NCBI GenBank assembly: GCA_021850745.1
Contig: JAJZKX010000083.1
Location: 1-7,464 of the forward strand
Direction of reading: 5' to 3'
DNA length: 7,464 bases
Source of the DNA: Thermoplasmata archaeon
GTDB taxonomy: Archaea; Thermoplasmatota; Thermoplasmata; Thermoplasmatales; Thermoplasmataceae
In this document: in pieces, positions 1 to 6,677 of the stretch
Layout: each line of letters begins with the position of its first letter
Numbering within the stretch: the stretch's first letter is position 1
Program-made: the position numbers and the translations under genes
The notes under the pieces: model-generated
Seen by the model: only the letters and a program-made list of their open reading frames with translations
Databases searched by the model: none
What the model was told of the DNA's origin: nothing

Positions 1-1
1 T

Positions 2-676
2 CAAGAGGAACTCAATGAATTCCTGTCGGACTATGAAATAGTCAGGATACCAGTTGAACTTGAACCTGAAGAGGCGGTTGAATATGACAGGAACAGGGAA
101 ATTTTTCTCTCATACCTTCGAAGGCACCGTATAACCATGAAGGGTCCGTGGGATTTCGAAAAATTTATTCTCTCCTCATGGAATCCGGAAGGGCGGGAGG
201 CATTGATAGCATGGAGAACCGCAAGGGAAATAGCATTCAATGCAAGGGTTAAGGTGGATACCGTACGTTATGTGCTGTCAAAGCACAGGGGTGATAAAAC
301 TATTATTTTTTCAGAGGACACAGCATCTGCATATCTGATCTCAAGAGAATTCCTGATCCCATGCATCACATACCTGACACCGGGAAAGGAGAGAAAGAGA
401 TATTTTGATATGTTCAGGAATGGAGAGATAACCGCACTTGCAACATCAAGAGTGCTCGATGAAGGGATAGATGTGCCTGATGCCTCTGTGGGCATCGTGC
501 TAAGCGGATCAGGAAGCACAAGGCAGTTCAGGCAGAGGCTTGGACGCCTGCTGCGGCCCTCAGAGGGAAAACATGCAGTCTTTTATGAGATTATCGCAAG
601 CGGCACAAGCGAATATGGAACTTCAAGGAGGAGAAGGAAGGGTGTTCCCCGTACAGTTGATGGCAGTAAGGCGTAG
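2..676 (+). CDS. xpb: Archaeal-type XPB (ERCC3/RAD25) superfamily 2 DNA helicase, C-terminal part
   Basis: This is the 3' end of an ATP-dependent 3'-5' DNA helicase/translocase gene of the XPB family. The frame is open to the left edge and 224 residues are visible, so the ATG at 137 is internal and not the start. The visible part is the end of the thumb region and helicase domain 2. A conserved stretch before motif IV contains AREIAFNARVKVD, motif IV is TIIFSED, motif V is LDEGIDVPDASVGIVLSGSG and motif VI is QRLGRLLRPS. A basic tail (SRRRRKG) ends the protein. The form LDEGIDVPDA with SGSGS is typical of archaeal XPB and differs clearly from the second XPB downstream. Walker A, DEAH and RED lie outside the window. 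The gene overlaps the next one, bax1, by 35 bases. XPB and Bax1 are known to form a complex in archaea in which XPB unwinds DNA and controls Bax1 incision, so the pair very likely works together in repair. The family assignment is secure, but whether the upstream half is intact cannot be seen. Confidence 0.93.
   Translation, partial: QEELNEFLSDYEIVRIPVELEPEEAVEYDRNREIFLSYLRRHRITMKGPWDFEKFILSSWNPEGREALIAWRTAREIAFNARVKVDTVRYVLSKHRGDKTIIFSEDTASAYLISREFLIPCITYLTPGKERKRYFDMFRNGEITALATSRVLDEGIDVPDASVGIVLSGSGSTRQFRQRLGRLLRPSEGKHAVFYEIIASGTSEYGTSRRRRKGVPRTVDGSKA
625..633 (+). promoter_or_regulatory. Shine-Dalgarno site that sets the bax1 start
   Basis: AAGGAGGAG is a near-perfect Shine-Dalgarno sequence inside the xpb coding region, where it encodes part of the arginine-rich tail. 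It lies 8 bases before the GTG at 642. This favours GTG 642 over the longer reading from 540 and over the ATG at 660. Translation of bax1 is probably coupled to that of xpb. Confidence 0.7.
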
Positions 677-1985
677 CAGGAACGGCACAGTCAGAAGCGT
701 TTTCCTTTCCGATGAAAACAGTGACTACAGCAAATCTGTAAGGGACGTGTTTTCGAGAAATGTAGGAAGGACAAGGCTCGAAATAGAAAAGGAACTGAAG
801 CTTGTTGAACTTAAATCCCAGAACCCAAAGATTCTGAAAGGGATTGCCCTGGTAATGTTCAGGCTTTCCAGGATGGAAAGACCCTCCAAACTGGAACCTG
901 CGACTGTGAGGAGCGCAATCTTTTCAAAGGCAAAGAGGCCCGCCATCACGGAAGAGGACAGAGCCAGGATCATTAAGAGTGTTGCAGAGGATATGCATAC
1001 CACACCTTCGGATATATCCATGGCAATGTATGCTGACAATGAGGATAATGAAATATTGAGGGAACTTCCATCAGTTACTCCGGAAGAGGTGTCCAAGGCA
1101 TTTAATATGGAGCAGATAGAGACAGTGATCCTGAAATCTCTATGGATCGATATCCGTACTTCCACCAACATGGGCAGGTTTATCAGGAGGGCAAGATCTC
1201 TGGGCCTGCTCTATTCAGAATCAAAGGAAAATGGCATTCCTGGCATAAGGGTAAGCGGCCCCGTTTCAATCCTTGAACAGAGCGGCAGGTACGGTTCTAA
1301 ACTCGCATTGCTTGTAAGATATATGCTAAGGTTCAGTGACTGGGAACTGGACGCTTCAGTCAGGCTGAAGAATGGAAAGGAAAAGAGTGAATTCATGTAT
1401 CATCTTGACCATTCTGTATCCGAATATACAGGAATTGGGGATCAGAACAGTGAGGATCTCCCCTCATTCGTCAGTTCCAACCCATTACCCCTGAAAGCAG
1501 GAAATCGTACGTTTTATCCGGATTATGCCATTTCAACGGAATCATCAATGATCAACGTGTTTTTCACTACACCGCGATATTTTGCTGAAGATCAAAAAGA
1601 ACTTGCCAGTATCCGGGATTCAGGCAATGAAATTGAACTTCTGTGCATTGCAGGGAAGGGTGAAAAGTGCCCTGTTGGTGCACAATGTATCAAGGATTCG
1701 GTGGAATGGGATAAACTGAGAGATGAGTTTGCGGAAAAGAGAAAAAAGAATGCAGCACCTTCCCGCAGGGAAAATGAAGATATCCGGCAAACAGTACCGG
1801 AAAACACAAGGCATGTCCGTGACATGGAAAAGGTGAAAGCGCACCTTAAAGCCCTGTATCCGGAAAGTGGGGACATGGTTGATTATTTGGAATTTATGGG
1901 CTTTCCCGTGGAAAAAACACTGGAGGAGGCAGGGTTCAAGACACGGTGGAAAGGGCTAAGGCTCATTATTACGGATGAAAAGTAA
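642..1985 (+). CDS. bax1: Bax1 (DUF790 family), structure-specific endonuclease partner of XPB
   Basis: This is the Binder of Archaeal XPB, a nuclease that cuts near DNA junctions and is controlled by XPB; Thermoplasma acidophilum Bax1 has been shown to be such an endonuclease. The GTG start gives 447 residues. It is chosen for the strong ribosome binding site and because the resulting start, (M)FPVQLMAVRR, matches the family's usual LP..LL..R opening. Family landmarks are FNMEQIETVIL (154-164, the usual YNL.Q...L region), the RARSLGLLY region (183-191), GPVSILEQSGRYG (206-218), W234 and the FYPDYAI nuclease strand (291-297), followed by TTPRYF (309-314). A C-terminal domain (about 393-447) ends with GFKTRWKGLRL. 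One oddity is that the acidic residue normally found two or three strand positions after PD, in a motif like EIVGFWTPEY, reads INVFFTTPRY here, so the active site may be altered. C335, C343 and C349 cluster just after it. The gene overlaps xpb by 35 bases, so the two are one operon. The family call is firm but nuclease activity is not certain. Confidence 0.92.
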   Translation: MFPVQLMAVRRSRNGTVRSVFLSDENSDYSKSVRDVFSRNVGRTRLEIEKELKLVELKSQNPKILKGIALVMFRLSRMERPSKLEPATVRSAIFSKAKRPAITEEDRARIIKSVAEDMHTTPSDISMAMYADNEDNEILRELPSVTPEEVSKAFNMEQIETVILKSLWIDIRTSTNMGRFIRRARSLGLLYSESKENGIPGIRVSGPVSILEQSGRYGSKLALLVRYMLRFSDWELDASVRLKNGKEKSEFMYHLDHSVSEYTGIGDQNSEDLPSFVSSNPLPLKAGNRTFYPDYAISTESSMINVFFTTPRYFAEDQKELASIRDSGNEIELLCIAGKGEKCPVGAQCIKDSVEWDKLRDEFAEKRKKNAAPSRRENEDIRQTVPENTRHVRDMEKVKAHLKALYPESGDMVDYLEFMGFPVEKTLEEAGFKTRWKGLRLIITDEK

Positions 1986-2021
1986 TGTTTTCCTGGCCAA
2001 TTTTCATACAAAGACAAATTT

Positions 2022-2213
2022 CTGCCATTCCCTTGCGTTTGCTTCAGAAATCACAATTATACCGCTTAAGGGATGGGAATTCCATATTTTTCATGTATTA
2101 ACAAGTAGTGGCAGGAATTCCATTGGCAGCATGATCAGGGATATCATGTTTGCACGGAATTATGCAACCTGCCTAATAGTTTTTATCGAGTCCTGCCATT
2201 TATTTTTTCATGT
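2022..2213. repeat. Cluster of short direct repeats in the intergenic region
   Basis: Three exact repeat pairs are present: CTGCCATT at 2022-2029 and 2193-2200, GGAATTCCAT at 2076-2085 and 2114-2123 (its first 8 bases are a palindrome), and TTTTTCATGT at 2087-2096 and 2204-2213. Two of the copies form longer related units, CCATATTTTTCATGT (2082-2096) and CCATTTATTTTTTCATGT (2196-2213). They could be protein-binding sites or a decayed local duplication. The repeats are short enough in AT-rich DNA that chance is possible. Confidence 0.35.
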
Positions 2214-2243
2214 TTGTTGGGAACAAAATTTCAAAATTGCCTC

Positions 2244-2261
2244 ATCAAAGAAAACTTTGAT
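2244..2261. repeat. Perfect 7-bp inverted repeat with AAAA loop
   Basis: ATCAAAG-AAAA-CTTTGAT is a perfect inverted repeat. It lies 56 bases upstream of the TATA-like box of the second XPB gene. The position upstream of the core promoter would suit an activator or operator site. It could instead form a small RNA hairpin at the end of a transcript from the bax1 side. The repeat is seen directly; any function is inference. Confidence 0.4.
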
Positions 2262-2317
2262 AATTTTAATTATCTCAATGACTTATCAATATACGAAGAA
2301 GGCCGATCATATTCTTA

Positions 2318-2326
2318 TTATATATT
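2318..2326 (+). promoter_or_regulatory. TATA box for the second XPB operon
   Basis: TTATATATT lies in the AT-rich run before the gene. Its centre, near 2322, is about 32 bases before the ATG at 2354. With the usual archaeal spacing of about 26-27 bases from TATA centre to transcription start, the mRNA would begin at about 2348-2350. That is a nearly leaderless transcript, which fits the absence of any ribosome binding site before this ATG. It implies that the second XPB operon is transcribed separately from xpb-bax1. Confidence 0.5.
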
Positions 2327-2353
2327 ATTGCAATCGATTCGCTGGTATGAAAT

Positions 2354-4153
2354 ATGATCGCGGATAAAATTAAACCTTTGGTAGTGCAGGGAGACGGTAC
2401 AATCTTTCTCGAAGTTGACTCTGATCCGGACAGATCATGCAGGGACAAAATCAGCAAGTTTGCTGAACTTGTAAAATCCCCGGAACACATTCATACATAC
2501 AAAGTAACTCCTCTTGCCGTGTGGAACGCAGCATCAACTGGCACTGGACTCAATGAAATGCTTGATACATTATCAAAAAATTCAAAATATGAAATTCCTG
2601 GAAATATAGTTCGCAATATACAGGACTGGTACCGGAGATATGGAAAGGTAAAACTGGTCAAGGCGCCTAATGGTGGGGTTGAAAGTTTCGATCCGGATTA
2701 TATATACCTGTTTTCAGAAGATCAGTCAGCTCTTCGGGAAATATCCAGCCGTAAGGCAATTCAGGGCTTTCTGGATGGATGGGTGGGGCTCAATTCGATC
2801 AGAGTCAGATCCTTCTATCGGGGCAGACTTAAACAGGCACTCATAAAGGTATCATATCCAGTTGAAGATCTAATTGGATTCCAGCCAGGGGACCCTCTTA
2901 TATTTTCACTGGCTAAAAAAACAAGTTCCGGAAATGATTTTTATCTCAGATCCTACCAGAAAGAAGCCATACAGGCATTCATAGCCGGGGGAGACGGTAG
3001 CAGGAGTGGGGTAGTGGTAATGCCAAGTGGTGCCGGCAAAACTGTTGTGGGTATGGGGGCAATGGAGAAAATTAGCGAAAATACACTCATTATAACAACC
3101 GGAACAGTTGCCGTAAGACAGTGGATTAGGGAGATAAACGACAAGTCAACAATAGATCCACTCAGTGTGGGTGAATACACCGGGGACAGCAAGGAAATCC
3201 AACCCATAACGGTCACTACTTATCAGATCCTCACACACTCAACCATTAAAAGAAGAAAATCCAAAGAGGAGGATCCGGAAAAATCAGAAGACTTGCCCAA
3301 TGAAGAAATAACCAAGTTATATCCGCATCTAAAAGTTTTTATGGCTCGAAACTGGGGTCTCATTATTTACGATGAAGTCCATCTATTACCTGCACCCGTT
3401 TTCAGAATAACAACTGAAATTCAGGCAAAGAAAAGGCTCGGGCTTACAGCCACACTTGTAAGGGAAGACGGTAAGGAGGATGATGTATTCTCCCTTATTG
3501 GCCCAAAGAAGTTTGATGCCCCATGGAGAGACCTTGAAAGGGAAGGATGGATAGCGACAGCTTTCTGCAGTGAAATAAGGGTAAATTTTCCAAATGAACA
3601 GCACAGAATGGATTATGCAGTCGCCCCACAGAGGCTCAAATACAGGATAGCTGCTGAAAACCCGGTTAAGATCGATGCTTTAAAGTCAATAATTCAAAGG
3701 TTGTCTCCCGATGATTCCGTTCTGATCATTGGAGATTACATAGATCAATTGAAGAAAATAGCAGAAATGCTTAAAACCCCTATTATAACAGGAAAAACGA
3801 AGAACAGCGAAAGGGATGAACTTTATTCCAGTTTCAGAAAGGGTCAAATTAATATTCTCGTCGTGTCCAAGGTTGCAAACTATGCAATAGACCTTCCGGA
3901 TGCAAATGTGGCAATTCAGGTGTCCGGAACATATGGCTCAAGGCAGGAAGAGGCTCAGAGGCTTGGAAGGATACTCAGGCCAAAATCAAAGGATGTTCAG
4001 GCTTATTTTTACTCCATTGTCACCTCAGACACCCTGGATCAGGAATACTCAATGAGGAGGCAGTTATTCCTTACTGAGAGAGGATACAGCTATAAGATAA
4101 TTAACCAGGGTGAATTGATCTACGGGGTTGGAGAGAGGGATAAAAATGAGTGA
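2354..4153 (+). CDS. xpb: Bacterial-type XPB superfamily 2 DNA helicase with XPB/Ssl2-like N-terminal domain
   Basis: This is a complete 599-residue ATP-dependent DNA helicase. Residues 6-176 are the XPB/Ssl2-like N-terminal domain (PLVVQGDGTIFLEVD, then HTYKVTPLAVWNA at 47-59 and IPGNIVRNIQDWYRRYG at 81-97). The helicase core follows with LRSYQKEAI (198), Walker A MPSGAGKT (223-230), motif Ia TTGTVAVRQW (248-257), DEVH (340-343), TAT (365-367), the XPB-specific RED triad R370-E371-D372, a thumb-like region (380-401), motif V VSKVANYAIDLPDANVAIQV (504-523) and motif VI QEEAQRLGRILRP (531-543). The pattern closely resembles mycobacterial XPB, which unwinds DNA 3'-5', and not the archaeal copy just upstream. 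A charged stretch (about 298-322) before DEVH looks like an insertion compared with that protein as remembered. The ATG start suits the TATA position. The stop overlaps the next gene by 8 bases, marking a two-gene operon with an XPB-domain partner. Horizontal transfer from bacteria is possible but untested. Confidence 0.93.
   Translation: MIADKIKPLVVQGDGTIFLEVDSDPDRSCRDKISKFAELVKSPEHIHTYKVTPLAVWNAASTGTGLNEMLDTLSKNSKYEIPGNIVRNIQDWYRRYGKVKLVKAPNGGVESFDPDYIYLFSEDQSALREISSRKAIQGFLDGWVGLNSIRVRSFYRGRLKQALIKVSYPVEDLIGFQPGDPLIFSLAKKTSSGNDFYLRSYQKEAIQAFIAGGDGSRSGVVVMPSGAGKTVVGMGAMEKISENTLIITTGTVAVRQWIREINDKSTIDPLSVGEYTGDSKEIQPITVTTYQILTHSTIKRRKSKEEDPEKSEDLPNEEITKLYPHLKVFMARNWGLIIYDEVHLLPAPVFRITTEIQAKKRLGLTATLVREDGKEDDVFSLIGPKKFDAPWRDLEREGWIATAFCSEIRVNFPNEQHRMDYAVAPQRLKYRIAAENPVKIDALKSIIQRLSPDDSVLIIGDYIDQLKKIAEMLKTPIITGKTKNSERDELYSSFRKGQINILVVSKVANYAIDLPDANVAIQVSGTYGSRQEEAQRLGRILRPKSKDVQAYFYSIVTSDTLDQEYSMRRQLFLTERGYSYKIINQGELIYGVGERDKNE
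4130..4140 (+). promoter_or_regulatory. Purine-rich ribosome binding site choosing the ATG at 4146
   Basis: GGAGAGAGGGA ends 5 bases before the ATG at 4146, where ATGAGTGA overlaps the upstream stop codon. This supports ATG 4146 over the in-frame TTG at 4128, which lies at the site itself, and suggests translational coupling of the two genes. Confidence 0.55.
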
Positions 4154-6377
4154 AAAAGTATCTGGGGCAGAACGCCATGAGGAAAAAAGCCAGGACAGGA
4201 ATAAAAAATCGGGATACGAGTTGTTAAGGGCGATTTCCCTTTCACACATTCTGGGAAAAATCGAGGAAGAAGATCCCGATTATTACAAAAGAATTCTAAC
4301 TATTTTTCGCGTTCAAACATTCATAGATCTCCCTCGCAATTCAATTCCAGATCACGAAAGCCTGGCAGCCAGGATAATTCATAATTCCGACCTGTTCAAA
4401 TCTTACAATTATTTTGATTACTCCTTCAGACAGTTTGGAAACAGGATGGCAACTATTATCACTCCTATACCGGTTGAGATTGCTAACGGGATGTTTTCTG
4501 ATAATTCATTTTCCAGAATACTGAAAGATTCCCTTTCAAAAAATCTAATCTTCAAAGCAAAATTCGATTCTGTTGAATGTTATGTTCTTCCCGTGGAATA
4601 TCGATTCATGGACAAAACAATCTTTGGATTGTCGATAGAGTTTTCACTTGAAAAGATCCTGAAGGGAAAGGGAAAGTCGGAGCTGGAAAATTTCCTAGGC
4701 AGAATGGAGACACATTTGCCAAAAAACTCCAGCGGAATTGTTGTAAAATCGGCCGCCTATTCGTATATAATTAATGGCTTCGAGGATATGCTGTCTAAAA
4801 CTTCAGAGGAGAAAAGGTCTTTGTTTAATTTCATTATGAATTCAAATGGAATTGCGTCTATTGATGAGATACAAGATACGGCAGGCAGGCTGTTGTACAA
4901 GAATGGCGCAAAGGATGGCAATAATGGTGGAAAAAGTAAGGCAAACACTCCTGAGATAGCCCGGTTAATAGAATCGCTGGAGAGAGATTTCCTTATTTCG
5001 CTTGTAAAAGATAGTTATTCTGGAGAAAGTGTGGCATACAGCATTCCTGCAGAATTGGCTGCAATGTATTCTACTTCAATGCTCTCCTCTGTTAAAAAAA
5101 TAAGCAAAGGTTTGGTACCAAACGCTGGTAATAACCAATCTTCCATTCTGGAAAAAATAATAAATTTCATGCTGGCATCCTATTACCTTGAAGTACATGG
5201 ATTCAGGAGGACTACAGAGAAGCTTACTGCTGCTCTTTCCATCGACCAGGTAAATTTGGCACTGATAGACAAACTTTGTCGGCAATTTGGTTATATATCC
5301 GGATCAAATTCCACTTATAATATTACAAAAGTCGGAATTAAAGCATTCCAGAACCCAGAAAGAATAAGAGATGACATCAAGAATTATATGCCCTCACTAT
5401 CAAAAACCCCAAATTGGAGTTTTTCAGGTGAAAATGGTCAGGTACTGGAGGTTGCAATCAGGATTTATAGAATTTTAATGTCGGATAGAGTGGCATACAG
5501 CACAAAAGACATAAATACGATGGTAAAGTGGGACCCGGAAAATATGAACGAGTTCTCAAGGCGTTTTCTCTATTCAATCTCCTTGAGAAGTGTTCGATAT
5601 AGAAATGAAGATAATCAATCAGATCCGAGGAAATTGATTTTCGATCCATCTAACGGGAGCAATGTGGCTGCTGCCATAAAATATCTTGCAGAATTAGGGG
5701 TTATATTAACCGGACATGCAGGGGAAAGCCACGACGAAGTGGTGATGGCTAGTGAGTATTTCGAACTTACGCGAAATGATAAAAGCAAAGAGAAAAACTA
5801 TGAAAAGTTTATAGATTCAAGCAAACATGGAATGATATTGCAATCGAATTATGAGATAATCGTTTCACCATTTGAGAAATTTGATACACTGAGAACTCTC
5901 ATATATGGCTGCGAACTAGTTTCCGCCTCAACTAGGGTCATATTCAGGATAACCGACAAAAATCTCAGATTCTATAACAATAATATAGGTGATCTTAAAG
6001 AATTTACCTCTGTTATTGAGAAAAGATCGGTTCATGGAATTCCAGAAAACGTTGCAAGAACAATCAACGATATTGCAGCACACTCGGGTGAGATCACAGT
6101 AAGAAATTGTGCAGGAATTTTGGTTTTCAAAGATTCCATCCTGATGAAAATGGCTGAAACCAAGAGATCCTTTTCAAAGATCGACACGTTCAGGATTACG
6201 GACAATGTTATGGGAATAGTGAACTCCGAGGATTTTGTGAAAATTGGAAAAGTACTTGACAATACCGGATTCCTTTACAAGATTCACAGGGAAAAAGATG
6301 CTATGGGCAGGCCCGAAACCAATGGGAAGAGGAACAAAACGTCTGGAGGCGATCCTGAATGGGACGATCTCGAATAA
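4146..6377 (+). CDS. Helicase-associated protein with C-terminal XPB/Ssl2-like (p52/Tfb2-like) domain
   Basis: This is a 743-residue protein with no ATPase motifs. Residues about 560-715 are a second copy of the XPB/Ssl2-like N-terminal domain: MILQSNYEIIVSP (563-575) matches LVVQGDGTIFLEV of the helicase next door. IFRITDKNLRF (599-609) and IPENVARTINDIAAHSGEITV (632-652) match its HTYKVTPL and IPGNIVRNIQDWYRRYG segments. Residues about 335-400 (GFRRTTEKL, then a short Tyr-rich wing) and 430-525 look like winged-helix DNA-binding segments, but this is only a pattern judgement. The N terminus (1-22) and C terminus (716-743) are hydrophilic, and there is no signal peptide or membrane segment, so it should be cytosolic. 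Actinobacteria carry a similar protein next to bacterial XPB (Rv0862c beside Rv0861c, from memory). In TFIIH, p52/Tfb2 binds XPB through a domain resembling the XPB N terminus. The likely role is therefore a DNA-binding partner or regulator of the helicase encoded before it. Sampled 60-base lines looked more AT-rich than in bax1 and xpb. Confidence 0.8.
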   Translation: MSEKVSGAERHEEKSQDRNKKSGYELLRAISLSHILGKIEEEDPDYYKRILTIFRVQTFIDLPRNSIPDHESLAARIIHNSDLFKSYNYFDYSFRQFGNRMATIITPIPVEIANGMFSDNSFSRILKDSLSKNLIFKAKFDSVECYVLPVEYRFMDKTIFGLSIEFSLEKILKGKGKSELENFLGRMETHLPKNSSGIVVKSAAYSYIINGFEDMLSKTSEEKRSLFNFIMNSNGIASIDEIQDTAGRLLYKNGAKDGNNGGKSKANTPEIARLIESLERDFLISLVKDSYSGESVAYSIPAELAAMYSTSMLSSVKKISKGLVPNAGNNQSSILEKIINFMLASYYLEVHGFRRTTEKLTAALSIDQVNLALIDKLCRQFGYISGSNSTYNITKVGIKAFQNPERIRDDIKNYMPSLSKTPNWSFSGENGQVLEVAIRIYRILMSDRVAYSTKDINTMVKWDPENMNEFSRRFLYSISLRSVRYRNEDNQSDPRKLIFDPSNGSNVAAAIKYLAELGVILTGHAGESHDEVVMASEYFELTRNDKSKEKNYEKFIDSSKHGMILQSNYEIIVSPFEKFDTLRTLIYGCELVSASTRVIFRITDKNLRFYNNNIGDLKEFTSVIEKRSVHGIPENVARTINDIAAHSGEITVRNCAGILVFKDSILMKMAETKRSFSKIDTFRITDNVMGIVNSEDFVKIGKVLDNTGFLYKIHREKDAMGRPETNGKRNKTSGGDPEWDDLE

Positions 6378-6402
6378 ATATCCAGTTTTCTCCGTTAAAC
6401 TA

Positions 6403-6415
6403 ATTTTCTGAAAAT
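6403..6415. repeat. ATTTTC-T-GAAAAT palindrome after the operon
   Basis: This 13-base palindrome has 6-base arms around one base and starts 26 bases after the stop codon at 6377. Its loop is too small for a stable RNA hairpin, so a DNA-level site or the T tract acting in termination is more plausible. It may also be chance in AT-rich DNA. Confidence 0.3.
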
Positions 6416-6568
6416 GAATATTGCTATTGATACAGGAACTTGTTCGGTTTGTATCTTCTCAGTACAGCTCAATTTAACGAAGGGTGGGATTAAGATGCAA
6501 TATTCAAAATTCACGCATTTTATAGATTATGGGAAACCGAGATCAGTTATATTTCCACTGGAACGTGA

Positions 6569-6609
6569 TGTGTCTTTCGCTTTTCGGCGCTTCTTCCGGA
6601 GAAGACACA
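6569..6609. repeat. 8-bp inverted repeat with alternative inner hairpin
   Basis: TGTGTCTT (6569-6576) and AAGACACA (6602-6609) are perfect reverse complements separated by 25 bases. A second stem, CTTCT/AGAAG (6590-6594 and 6600-6604, loop TCCGG), shares the right arm, so the two folds exclude each other. The pair lies between convergent genes, where a bidirectional terminator or small RNA structure is possible, but no T run follows closely on either strand. Confidence 0.35.
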
Positions 6610-6677
6610 GTTAATCGGATATGCCCAATGGGGTTCTATGTTGCGATTTATAATTAATGGGTAGAGCAGTTCATTTT

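Larger units (their letters stand above)
1986..2353 (+). other. Intergenic region between the XPB-Bax1 and second-XPB operons
   Basis: This 368-base AT-rich gap contains no convincing gene. A 130-codon open frame (1975-2367) spans it from the bax1 stop into the second XPB start. Its translation is rich in Cys, His, Phe and Ile and poor in acidic residues, unlike its neighbours, and it has no good ribosome binding site, so it is not called. The stretch does hold several short direct repeats, a perfect 18-base inverted repeat and a TATA-like box. Short T runs at 1988-1991 and 2001-2004, just after bax1, could help terminate transcription, as archaeal terminators are oligo-T tracts. No tRNA, box C/D RNA or CRISPR repeat was recognised. 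Confidence 0.6.
6378..6677. other. Gap between convergent genes
   Basis: This 300-base region separates the helicase-partner gene from the ABC ATPase gene, which faces it. T-rich tracts at 6386-6389 and 6404-6407, 9 to 30 bases after the upstream stop, are the best terminator candidates. The region also holds two small inverted repeats and a TATA-like TTTATAATTA at 6647-6656 with no gene placed to use it. A 66-codon frame (6414-6614), with an internal ATG at 6495 behind AGGGTGGGA that would give 39 residues, is not convincing as a gene because its product is unrecognised and strongly Arg/Phe-rich at the end. No RNA gene was recognised. Confidence 0.5.

Noticed and set aside
540..641. Longer N terminus of Bax1 from an upstream in-frame start at 540
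   Set aside because: It lies entirely inside conserved xpb motif VI and the tail region, has no family similarity, and the GTG at 642 has a strong ribosome binding site and a family-like N terminus.
137..676. ATG at 137 as a separate short gene
   Set aside because: The frame is open to the window edge and the upstream residues continue the XPB protein, so this Met is internal.
2953..3216. Minus-strand frame of 87 codons opposite the second XPB gene
   Set aside because: It is a shadow of a coding frame containing the Walker A motif; its low-complexity Ser/Pro/Leu-rich translation is typical of antisense frames.
4128..4145. TTG start for the helicase-partner gene
   Set aside because: The TTG overlaps the purine-rich ribosome binding site of the ATG at 4146, which is the better start and overlaps the upstream stop.
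6414..6614. 66-codon frame, or 39-codon version from 6495, as a small gene
   Set aside because: The product is unrecognised and Arg/Phe-rich, there is only a partial ribosome binding site, and no clear promoter serves it. It also runs through the inverted repeat region.
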